Shown: piece by piece, positions 11,867 through 22,072 of the stretch
Numbering within the stretch: position 1 is the first letter of the stretch
How the letters are laid out: each line of letters opens with the position of its first letter
NCBI RefSeq assembly: GCF_010015445.1
Contig: NC_053115.1
Coordinates: 1,478,058 to 1,542,057, forward strand
DNA from: Perca fluviatilis
Lineage: Eukaryota; Chordata; Actinopteri; Perciformes; Percidae
Length of the DNA stretch: 64,000 bases
Reading direction: 5' to 3'
Translations under genes and position numbers: made by a program
The notes under the pieces: generated by a model
The model's database searches: none
Told to the model about the DNA's origin: nothing
Seen by the model: only the letters and a program-made list of their open reading frames with translations

Positions 11867-13220
11867 GGATTCTATGAAATGGGACTAGGCAATATTGGAT
11901 GCCTTGATAATGTTTTCATATTTTTTTCTTATTTTAGAAAAGTGTGTGTATATGAAAGTGAGTATTGTTTTAGAGGCTGCACAAGCAAATTTCATTGTAT
12001 GGTTCTGCTGCACAATGACAATTAAAGTCTATTCTAGTCTATTCTAGTCGTGTGCATCTGCAGGGTCTGCAACGCTCCTCATGTGAAGAACAACGCTCCG
12101 CGAGTTAGGTGTGTGTTACCGATACTTTTTAATAATTAAGGTGGACGCATCATCTATATTACTAAATCTGAATGAATTTTTATGACCTTAAGTGTTTTTG
12201 TAATTTCACCTTTGTGTGTGCTGATGGCCGCCGCCGGGCCGGGCTGCTTGCTTGCTTGTTTGCCCGGCGCCGCTGAGTCACGTGATGGTACAACATCAAA
12301 TCACAAGAGAGGGGAGGAGGAGCTAAGCGTGCCTGGTCCACGCTGTGACAGGAGACACAGACACAGAGACACAGACAGCCAGGTCGCCTCTCTGATGAAA
12401 CCACAGCAGTGAACACTGCTGGAGAGAAACTGAAACTAAAGCATCCATCTCATTACACTGGTATTGATCAATATCAATACCAACGTTGATATCGATATTA
12501 TCGATATTTGGATTGACCTGCCAACCACTAATGTGTGGTAACCATGGAGATTCTGTGCACTACTGTATCCCTGCTGTACAACTGAATGAGATTAGCTGAC
12601 TGTGGTATCATATATCCCTAATCACAGGTCCATTTATAAGAAATGGTGGTAATCCTAGTATTTGCTAACTACAGACTGTTGTTGTTGATAGCTAAAGTTA
12701 GCTAAATTAGCATAGTCATAATTACTGATGTTGCCCGATAAATAGTCAGCCCTGCTGTCTATGTAAGGGTTAATGCCCGACGAGGTGTCCATTGTCAGGT
12801 ATTAATGGACAACAGTGAGGCGTGAACTGTCCAACGCGCAGGGCCAAAGTCCATTTTTGTTTTAATGTAGTGCGTTAATTTAGAACAGTAAACAGTCACT
12901 TTCACCAGAACTCCTTTAGTAGGTGTCCTACATCACTTTTTTATGGACACCCTGCAGCCAATCAGAATCGAGTATTCACCCAGACCATGGTATAAGTTCT
13001 GATAACTGTTTAGAAAACATTTTCATATTTTAGTGAACTCACAGAGTCAGAATCAGTCTCTTGGTTGTTGATTTGCACGGCGCGTCGCTCGCGTAGGGAA
13101 AAGTTCAACACAATGTGGTCGCGTCGCCAGTAAAACTGCCCACGCCCCCCTACCTGCCCGCTCGCCTCTCATTGAAAATGAATTACGAGGCGCGACAATC
13201 GCTCCCCGTGTGAAAAGCCA

Positions 13221-14178
13221 TTAAAGTGTACGATTCAGGTGTTTTCGGTTTGTAGTGGCTAATGTAGCTTTAAGTCGCTTACCTCAAGCAGAGATAAGGA
13301 GCTGGCTCCAAGCTCACTTCTTTTCAAGGGTGGGCGCCGTTCATCTCATAAATACATTTTTCTTTTTCGGAGGGAGAGGTGAGCCATTTGAGTAGAGCGG
13401 AGTAAAATCTGAGTTGAGTGCGGAGCGACATTGAGCGGGGGAGCGGAAGACATCAACAACTCCGTGAGCGAGCAGCGGAAATTCTCACTACTCCACTCTG
13501 CTCACATGTTCTAATGGCATGCTAAGCTAAAGACAAATATGTTTTGTTGCACATTTAACAACAATAAAGTTCAATTTAGACTGATCAGTCTTTTCTCCCT
13601 CTGAAAGAAAACAACCGGGCAGATATGGGATTATTTTTGTGCCTTTAATTCCAAGCAAAACTTCTCAAGTATCAAACAAAAAACATTAACTCAAGCAAAA
13701 AAAGTGTCACCTCAAAGGTAAAACTTAAAACTTGCAAACAAAACATTTGTGTAGTTGTAAACTATTGATCTTATATTTGTTTGATATGATGTCCTTTTGT
13801 TTACAGTTCCCTCTGCTTCTTTCTCAATGATCAGTCTTTTGCTCTCTCCATCACGTTTGCAGTCATGCTCCCAGCTTTCTCCTTTGCGCTTCCAGATTCT
13901 TTGTTTGCAATTCTGACTCAAAGCTCTCGCGTGGGCGGGTCTACAGGGGTGCGTCCCCATTGGCTAATGAGTGTTAAGGGAAAGTTTGAGTGACAGCTCA
14001 GCCTCAGTGCAGATAAACTAACGTTAGAGACTCAGAGTCTGGTCTGGAGGACACACAAGCCACTCCACAGGGGATTCCTACAAGAGTAGGCTTGTTCGAG
14101 ATGAACTGCGCCTCGCCTGTAAAGTAGACGAGAGCAGGCGGCAGCAGTCCGCTCTGCCTATGGGATTAGGCAGAGCGT

Positions 14179-14180
<2 letters not shown>
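13221..14180. other. no gene recognised
   Basis: 13370-13500 is rich in gagcgg blocks (gagtagagcggagtaaaatc), a probable old MITE. No supportable gene. Confidence 0.4.

Positions 14181-14239
<59 letters not shown>
14181..14239. repeat. (CA)n microsatellite
   Basis: About 29 CA units. Confidence 0.96.
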
Positions 14240-14245
<6 letters not shown>

Positions 14246-14547
14246 CCAGTTCTGGTGGTTGATGAACGCAGATATGTGCTGATTGGCTCTCATAACGGGC
14301 CGGCTGGTATCGCACTGCCATGAGTCCATGACGCTAATGTCTGATTACTCCACATATTCATTGTGATATTTTGTGATTACATTCTGAATCTGCAGCGTTC
14401 TCTGTCAGGTAAACACAGCAGTACAATGTCTTCCTCTGATGTAGACGTAGCCTACACTGTAAGTCAGTATTAAGCTATACAAGGGAGGTGCACATTAAGT
14501 GGTTTGTGGTCCTTCTGTAAGTAATTTTGGGGTACAATTTGGTTTTG

Positions 14548-14700
14548 AAGAATTCTACAAGCAGCAATACCACAGGCCAAGCAATCAGCCCGTTCCAAAT
14601 AGACATATTTTCTTTTCTTTTTTTCCTACCACCACCTCTTCGAAGGACAACTTTATTTTTAATGAAGCAATATATTTTTATATACACAGTATGTTACATT
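14548..14700 (+). repeat. dispersed repeat B, copy 1
   Basis: Direct orientation of the repeat found inverted at 22165-22310 (ccaccacctcttcgaaggac, tttaatgaagcaatatat). No coding capacity. Confidence 0.7.
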
Positions 14701-15329
14701 CAGAGTTAGAATTACATTCAGTACATTTACTGTTGTCCTACCGTAACCATTCACCCTGTTTTAGTGAGACCCTGGATCCATATAAGGGCAGGGGGGATTA
14801 AATGGGATTTAATGTACGGAGCGTAACCAGTGTTCGAATTACGTGGGAGCCAGAGGGAGCCGAGCTCCCATAGAGTGAGGACTGGCACCAAAGTCAGAAA
14901 TCTGAGGGGGTCTCTCATATCTGAAGGTGTCTGCCATATGTGGCATTGTAATTTAATCTTAATCAACGCTCATTATCCATCCCTGTGCGATCTCTTACCA
15001 TTAAAGACGTTAAATTAAAATACAGGCTACTACGGACGTAGACCTGAGCCTACCCTACGCTCATGAACGCAGCATGACTGACTTCACCACCACACCACCA
15101 GGCTACGTGAGCAAACCGTATACGATCAATTTCACAGCACTCGCAAGTCCGAAGAAGTGACCTTGCTTTTAACTTAATGTGCTTTCGAGGTAAATACCAA
15201 TAAATATAAATATCACTGTCAGTTATGCCACCAAAAATTCATTTTCATTTTCGGCCCTGACAAGTTTCGGTTTTACCACCAAAAAACAAAAAATAATTGC
15301 AGATTTAGAATCAAAAAATACCAAGTCCT

Positions 15330-15503
15330 CCCAGAGTTGTGCCTTTTGTCATTAGTTTTGTTTTCAATAACTTGGTTAACAGTGGAAGTAAGCCAACAGC
15401 TACATGCAAGGTGTGTGGCACCAAGATAAATGATGCCGGATCAACAACGCCGGACTTCATCAGGCATCTCAAAACGCACCTAAATAGGTCAGTCACACGC
15501 TAA
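15330..15503 (+). pseudogene. BED zinc-finger start of hAT transposase
   Basis: In frame: FVFNNLVNSGSKPTATCKVC, GTKINDAGSTTPDFIRHLKT, H, ending at TAA 15501. C-x2-C and H-x4-H are all present, so the finger itself looks complete; the catalytic domain that should follow is absent. Its place inside an element with an 8-bp duplication fits hAT. Confidence 0.75.
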
Positions 15504-15588
15504 TGTAAAAGAGACGTTACATTTAGCATATATCGTCATAGATAACAAGCTAACCATCGTCGCAAAGTGCTGTGCTAATGCTGGGAAG

Positions 15589-15636
15589 AGGCAGATTATA
15601 TCTTTATAGTTATAACTATAAAGATATAATCTGCCT
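15589..15636. repeat. 48-bp perfect palindrome
   Basis: Two 24-bp arms without spacer: aggcagattatatctttata-gtta and its exact reverse complement. It sits at one end of the internal duplication of the hAT element; the second duplicate (16230-16250) lacks it. Confidence 0.97.
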
Positions 15637-16311
15637 GTAGCAGTAGCTGAGCCTCAGACATCCATGGCGCACAGGAGGCGGGACGCACGGATCCATCTCC
15701 CCAGGAACAAACGCTGTGTCGGGTGGGCAAACTCATGTGATGCTTAATTGATCCCGTGGATGATTTGAGGCTATTAAGTGTACAAGGTGTACCCCGGTCC
15801 ACCAAACACTGGGTCTTAATTCGGCACATATTTCTGTTACTGTACCTAGTCCTATTTACTATTTCATCCAGTGCGCGTAGCCGGATCCGTGGGCACTGTC
15901 CCCCTGCCGTGTGGGACGCTAACCTCTAACCTCTCCTCCTCTGAGTCGGGTCTCCCTCGCGCTGGACTCCATTTCACTGAGCCTACTAACACTTACAAAA
16001 TAAATAAATGGCATTACATCAGTGACTTCAAACTACTTATCGTGCGTAATTTGGACTGACACTGAGATGCATGTTGTTCTGTAGCCTAACTGGTGTGGCG
16101 CTGCCACTATTCTCTTGATTTCCACTTCGACATTAGACATTTTTTTGAATGAAAGAGACGTTACATTTAGCATATATCATCACAGGAAACAAGCTAACCA
16201 TCGCAAAGTGTTGCGCTAATGCTGGGAACAGGCACATTGTATCTTTATAGTTGTATATCCACATGATGTGACAGACTTTTACTATTATTTCACCAGGTCC
16301 GAGGGCTAGAG

Positions 16312-17245
16312 TCCATACCTGTCAAGTTTTGGATTTGAAAATAAGGGAAATTTTCTGGTGCCCACCTCGAGCAGTCCCACCACCCCAACCAAGCTCCAGT
16401 ATCCCTTACATTTTAAGACAGGTGTACAAGAAAGCTAAAATCACCACTTGATGCAGAATGCTGAAAACATTTACAATTTATAACATTGCTTGTCTTTACA
16501 TTTACATTTTATTTTCATTCCACACATTCTTTTCATTTCATATTGCTTTTCTTTTACAGTTTTTCTTTTAATTTCACATAACTTTTCTTTAGTGAGTTAT
16601 TGTACAAATTTGTTGCAGACTTTGCATTCTTTAAGACTGTTTTGGAAGGAGTGTATTAGTGGGCAGGGCCAGAGTAGTTCATGTTACATGAGAGTAGAGC
16701 GCAAACAGTTCTGTGGTCTAACGTCATCCTATTCTCTGGAACAATCTTTCATACCATGCTAAACACCCTTTCTGAACTTGCATTGCTATGGGGAATGCAT
16801 AGTAAAGCCTTCATACGTTTTGGCAGCGCACCGTCTCTGTCGTAGCGTCCATCATCCGTCTCTGTTTTTTTTTCTTCTTTTTTCCCCCGCGTTGTCACTC
16901 ATCATCTGACCTCACACACTAACCTCGCGACAACTGCCACCTACAGTACCTGTAGTAGGCTACTACAGGTACTGCAGTAGCCTACTACAGTACCTGTAGT
17001 AGGCTACTGCCCATATATCTATGGGCTACTGCAGGTGGCAGCTATCGCGAGGCTAGTGACAGAGCTCAGATTGGGAATGTTTTTTTTTTTTTTTTACTCC
17101 GCTCGGGCCCGGGGTATTATTATTTTTTAATAACGCAGGTTAAAATACGGGAGATTTACGGGAAAATACTAATACGGGAGGACGGCGGGAAAGAAGGGTA
17201 AAATACGGGACTTTCCCGGCCAAAACGGGATACTTGACAGGTATG
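16312..17245. mobile_element. hAT MITE with 8-bp duplication GGCTAGAG
   Basis: ggctagag at 16304-16311 and 17246-17253. Ends tccatacctgtcaag / cttgacaggtatg. Interior near both ends has aaataagggaaatttt and aaaatacggga. It lies inside the larger hAT element. Confidence 0.9.
16924..17052. repeat. nested palindromes (tcgcga / ggctactacaggtac)
   Basis: Outer arms ctcgcgacaactgccacct and aggtggcagctatcgcgag; inner blocks tacctgtagtaggctact / agtagcctactacaggta repeat in both orientations. Confidence 0.85.
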
Positions 17246-17988
17246 GGCTAGAGGGATGTGTTAAATAGACCCCATAAAGTTATCCTACAACTGATGTTAA
17301 TGCTGTACTGTCTGGACATGCTTTTAATTCATACGATTTATGGGACAGATCAGATGGCCAGAGACTTGAGACTTGACTTGAACTTGCCCCTCAAAGACTT
17401 GAGACTCAACTTGGACTTCCAAAAAATGACTTGTGAACATCTCTGCTGTGAGCATATACTGCGCAAAAGCGCCACTCGCGCCTAGGTTATTTAATTATAG
17501 GGCCTATAGCCTTGTTAGGCCATGTGCGGGGTGTGCCAACTTTTTTTTATGAGATAGAGAGACCCCCTTAAAGACAAAAAGATAATTCGAACCCTGAGCG
17601 TAACATATAACGCGACTGAAAACCATGTTATGCATAAGTGTGGATAGTGTGGATAGTGTGTGCCTGTGTGTATGAGTAAAGTGGTAACTGCAAGGGCAAA
17701 AAAATTTTAAAATATGGGAAAAAGAAAATAAATAAATACGGTAATATAAATAATGTAAAAGAAATAGGGAGGGCAGGGTATTCCATAATGGAGGAGGGAG
17801 GTATATGTCTGGTAATGTACACGGCTTGTAGTTATGTTTTTATTGAATTTAGAAACATTAGAAATGGGACCAGGTAAGATTTCTATGATTTCCAGTTTTG
17901 GAGGACTACTTTCTTAGCGACAGCTAGAGAAATGAACAACGGATTCCTGAATTTATGCGGGATGTGGAGACGTCACCAAGGAGACAGA

Positions 17989-18596
17989 GGGCCCTATCCC
18001 TGACCATGACCAAGAAAAACCTGGTCTAAAGTCAGTAGCGCTAGTCTAAAGTCAGTAGCACGTTATTCAGATGCTATTTTAGGGGCGCATGCTTGGCCAT
18101 AATGTAGCGTGTGCACAACGCGCATATGCTTTGCTTCTCTCATCTACAAGGAAGAATGCAGTTCCCATTTTCGAAACCATACATTATTACAAAGAAAAAT
18201 ATTACTGAAAATGCGCTTCATGTGTTTGGATAGATCAGGAGGCACTTTACAGTACAGTCCTCAAAAAGTCCCAGCATTCTTTGTGGCTTGTGGTTGTGTT
18301 TTACACAACATTATAACGGCTGGCGTGCGCCAGGCAAATCCGCCGTCATAATAGCAATCCGCCATGGAACAAGCGCACCTGCTCTTAAAGGGAATGAGAG
18401 ATGACGCTCTGATTGGTTTATTGCACGTTACGCCCAAACCACACCTAGCTACTTCAGACCAACCCATTTTACATTTGCGTCGGGCGCAAGACTCATTTAT
18501 CCCGCCGGTATAATAGCAACAGCGCCTGAGATCTGCACACAAAGCTACTTGCGTTTCACGTTTGATACTTGCGTTTCAGATCGTTAAAATAGGCCC
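17989..18596. mobile_element. Harbinger-like element, copy 1, inside the LINE
   Basis: gggccctat at left and atcgttaaaataggccc at right. In reverse it matches 47143-47400 and 47670-48000. Two units of the 20-bp repeat lie at 18018-18065 (as ctaaagtcagtag). The LINE flanks on both sides share tctg, possibly the target duplication. Confidence 0.75.
18199..18318 (+). pseudogene. C-terminal scrap of HARBI1-like transposase
   Basis: ILLKMRFMCLDRSGGTLQYS, PQKVPAFFVACGCVLHNI. Same segment as 47665-47862 (minus), with one extra residue (ACGCVLH). The downstream tail differs because the sequence switches to the element's end region. Confidence 0.7.
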
Positions 18597-20040
18597 CAGA
18601 GTGTTGGAGATGATGGGATACTGTAGCTCAGGGTGGTGGACAGTGTCTCAGTGACCGTGATCCAGAATGAGTGAACTGGTTGACAGAGCCACATGGTGTG
18701 CAGATAGTCGTCTGTGCTACCTAAGGTGCATTGTGAAGAGATAGCTGTGTTTGCTAGGCCCATTTTGAACATTTTCCTTTGGGTGATGTGAGTTCTGTGA
18801 ATTACTTTATATTAGTAAGCTAATTGTATAAGCTGCAGGTTTGTGTTGGCGGTCATGGGAAAGGTATTCTTACAGATTTGTTCCCAGTAATCAGGGGTGG
18901 GAGAGAAAGCCAGATCAGCTTCCCACTTTATTGTTGGGAGCGTTATTGTTGTATTTAGGTTGGAAATCATCGTATATAGCCGGGAGGTTAGTTTTTTGAA
19001 GTTATTAATTTTCACAAGTTCTTCTGTAAGCTGAAAGGGTTGTAATGTGTTGTTGGTGAGTCCGATTTTATCTTTAATTTTAAGTCTAACTTGTTGATAT
19101 TGAAGGAACTGTTCTCTCCCAACCCCATATTTCTGTGTGAGTGTGTTAAATGACATGAAATGGTTGTTCTCAAATAGGTGGTGAAGGTGTGTGATTCCTT
19201 TTTGTGCCCATGTGGAGAAGTAAAAAGGTTTGTTCTGTAACATGAACACTGGATTGTGCCAGAGTGGGGTGAAGTTGTTTAACTGTAGTGATGATTTTGT
19301 GATTTGGTTTGTTTTCCACCAGGCTGTCAGAGTTGAATAGATGGTAATGCGTTGGCAGAAGTTGGATTTCTTGATTGATTGTGAGAGGAAGGGGAGATCT
19401 GCAATTGGGATGTTTGTACAATGGTTTGGTTCCAGTTCCAGCCATGGGTAATTGTGCTTGTGTCTATTGAACCATTTAACCATGTACTGTAATTGATTTG
19501 TTGAGAGTGATATTCTGGGTTTTTTGTTTTTTCAATGAAATTGTGTTGTTAATGAATTGAGAGTTTTGAACCATTTGTCTGTAGGAGTGATGGGGATCAT
19601 AGAAAAAAGGTAGTTAATCTGGGGTAGGGTTTTCATTTTGACTGCAGCTATTCTTCCAATGAGTGTGAGTGGGTGTTTAGACAAGCTTTTATATTCGTCT
19701 TCAATTTTCCTGAGGAGGGGAGTTGAGGGTGAAGAGCTCTGACAGCTTGGGGGAAATCTGAATCCCTAGGTACTTGATGTTGCCTGTGTGAAGGTGGAGG
19801 GAAGTGTCCTGAGCTCCAAAATCCCATGCGTCATCTGAGAGGGGTAGTAAAATGTATTTATTCCAGTTGATAATATTGAACGTTTCTTTAAGTGATACCT
19901 GTGGGTTCTGTAAATAAAGTAAAAGATCATCTGCATATAAACTGATTTTGTGTTGTACGTTGGCTACCTGAATTCCTTTGATTATGCCGTTTTGTCGTAT
20001 TGCTGCGGCGAGAGGTTCGATGAAAACAGGCACATTTTCA

Positions 20041-21000
20041 AGGGGCTCTGTACTAGTTCCAACAAGTCAACAAAACTGATAATTTATAGTGGGATACAGA
20101 GCTGCATATAAAGCAGTATTATGTATAAATACCGTCAAAGTCCTTAACCCCTCATAATATTTTTGTCTTCATTCCAACTCTTCACTGAAGTCACATCCTG
20201 CTTGTGTAAGTATTTTATAACCTTTATTTATTCTTTTATTTTGCTGCTGTAGCGCTGAAAATTTATAAAGTCTAGTTATAAGGAAATCTATCTAATGTAA
20301 TGTAATCTAATACTTTGAACAACCTTTTGTCACATAGCATGTGCTGTGTTGTGTGTGCATGTGCAGGCGTTCTAATTCATGAATTAGGGCTCAACAGGGA
20401 AGAAGTGGCAAGGTTAACTCCTTTAACTCAATGTGTAAGACTAATGTAGCTCAGCGTAAATTCAGTCAGGTAGACTCCTCTTACGTTGTCTCTCTTCTCT
20501 TCAACTGATCAGCTGGGCAGTGGGTGTTTCGGTTCTGTATACCAATTAGAATCGGGCACTTATGTTCTAACCAATCACAGCAGTCTACCTTGTTTTAAAT
20601 CTGTTCTCTCTCCTGCTTCTGTCAGTTGTGTTTTCAGACGAGTGCGACCCCCCTCCTCCCCTTCCACATCCGGGCCTTTTCGGCCGTGTTCTCGGTCTTC
20701 TCCCGGCTGGCGGCTCGTGTTCAGTCTTTGGATTCTTCTCACCACCACCAGTGTCTAGTTTCCATTGATGTGTTTGGTTTTCCTACACATTAGATTTGTA
20801 TAGATAGCTACCCCTTTACAATGGAGACTAATCTCCAAATAATTGTTTGTACCTACGTGGTTATATCTTAGTAGTAAATGTTGCATATCTGCAACGGAGT
20901 CTCTCCTGATTGAATTAAAGTTCATAACCAAAATACAGAACTATTATCAAATGAGTAAAACAATAAATGCAAGCCTATAAAAGGAAATGTGTTTTCGTAC
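20041..21000. other. intron 4 sequence, no recognised gene
   Basis: Between the L1 relic and klhdc8 exon 4. Contains an AT-rich stretch, then a GC-richer block (20630-20720, C-rich) ending with gattgaattaaagttc near 20930, which looks like the tail of an unclassified repeat. No splice-consistent kelch exon was found here on the minus strand. Confidence 0.4.
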
Positions 21001-21219
21001 CATGGTTGGTGTCAAAAATGTTGATGTTCTTGGTGAACTTGGAGCTCTGGTGTCCTCCTCCCTGCCGCAGTCCTCCGAGCAGGCACAACCTCCCAGTTGT
21101 GTCCCATATCACGCCCCCATACGAACGTTTACAAGGCATGATGGGTAGTGTAGTCCAACAGCGTGTCTCTGCGTCATACACCTCGAAGGCCTTCACTGGT
21201 CGCTTACACTGGCGACCGC
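21001..21219 (-). CDS. klhdc8a: klhdc8 coding exon 4
   Basis: Acceptor aatcttttag precedes GC GGT CGC at 21219, completing the GG pair begun in exon 3 (A-G-G-R-Q). Encodes KAFEVYDAETRCWTTLP, KRSYGGV, LCLLGGLRQGGGHQSSKF and INIFDTNH; ends CAT G before donor gtacgaaa (21000 down). In relatives the next residues are Trp-containing, but no acceptor/exon encoding them was recognised to the left. Intron 4 is therefore at least 21 kb inside this window, or the last exons are missing or too diverged to see. Confidence 0.87.
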
Positions 21220-22001
21220 CTAAAAGATTGTATAAAAAGAATAGTTATAATTATAATTGTAAAGATTGTGTATTTGCAAAGAAAGTCCCACACACTGTCT
21301 AACTAAAAATAAAGTTTAATAGTAGGCAACATTTCGGTACTAGACCATCTTCAGGCAAATGGTGTTACATCCTGAGAAGCCATTGTCTGTAGGAGGTGAC
21401 TGTTTTTGTGCACCAATCAACAACTTACACATGAAATCCAGCTTAAATACATAATATTTATTCACATATCCATTACTGTAAATGGAGCTTAAACTTAAAT
21501 ACAACACCGTCTATAGTAACAATAATAATATATACCATACCAGAGCAATCTTTAGAAGATGGATGTTAATGTCTAAAAAAAATTTATAAAGCATTCATAG
21601 ACAGACATATTTCCAAAACCTGCTGGTACCTTATCAATTAATAGATAAATAAAGGAAAAATATCACAATTAACACAAGAGTCCTCACAAAACAAATCTAT
21701 AAATTCAATTAAGGCAATAAATTCATACTTTGCATTACTTTTTGTATATTGGAAGATTTTTGCAAAATAATGTCAGTGGTTTTACACACCCAGTGAAGCT
21801 TTTTTAGTATCAACACACCCACACTGATCTGTTTGTACCTGCCACGTAGAGCTTGCTGGCCAGCAGATGTATGTTGGCATCGTAGCGCGGTGTCGGCATG
21901 GGAGGAAGTAGTGCCCACACGTCCTTCCGAAGATCATACTGCTGCAGGATGCTACGAGGGAGCAGGTCAGCGCCCATTCCCCCCACAGCCAGAGCCCGAC
22001 C

Positions 22002-22072
<71 letters not shown>

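Larger units (their letters stand above)
8388..12049 (+). mobile_element. L2/CR1-type LINE, 5'-truncated, split by a transposon
   Basis: Coding parts 8388-8785 and 11364-11866, separated by an IS630-like element with a TA duplication. 3' end gcacaatgacaattaaagtc then tattctagtctattctagtc, a pentanucleotide-type tail usual for fish LINEs of this group. No endonuclease domain, so 5'-truncated. Confidence 0.85.
8346..13220. mobile_element. outer MITE with GGCTTTTCACACGGGGAGCG TIRs, split by a LINE
   Basis: 8347-8367 and 13199-13219 are exact 21-bp inverted repeats. Similarity of the ends continues (ttcgcctc / gaggcgcgac). Element sequence proper is 8346-8387 plus about 12050-13220 (about 1.2 kb). 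The right part holds cgcgtcgctcgcgtaggg and gaggcgcgacaatcg, i.e. imperfect inner copies of the end. Confidence 0.8.
14828..17596. mobile_element. hAT element with 8-bp duplication AGCGTAAC
   Basis: agcgtaac at 14820-14827 and 17597-17604. TIRs cagtgttcgaatta / ataattcgaaccctg. It carries a BED-finger relic on +, a ~105-bp internal duplication (15507-15612 and 16144-16250), a 48-bp palindrome and a second hAT MITE (16312-17245). The RNase-H-like transposase core was not found, so it is defective. Confidence 0.9.
17605..20045 (-). pseudogene. L1-type LINE ORF2 relic, split by a Harbinger-like element
   Basis: Reading from 20045 down: IEPLAAAIRQNGIIKGIQVA then ISLYADDLLLYLQNP (reverse-transcriptase YADD box) and GNIKYLGIQI; a frame break near 19700; the long C-terminal part (WFNRHKHNYPWLELEP; AWWKTNQITKSSLQ; FSTWAQKGITHLHHLFEN; MSFNTLTQKYGV; CTLGSTDDYLHTMWLCQPVH). 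After the insertion at 17989-18596 it continues LAVAKKVVLQNWKS. The TDD-x-x-H-x-x-W-C and AKK-x-x-x-xW motifs are typical of L1-type ORF2 ends. 5'-truncated, with stops. Confidence 0.85.

Noticed and set aside
20486..20758. LGSGCFGSVYQ, like a kinase glycine-rich loop
   Set aside because: No conserved VAIK lysine, HRD or DFG follows in any frame; the rest is Ser/Pro-rich noise.
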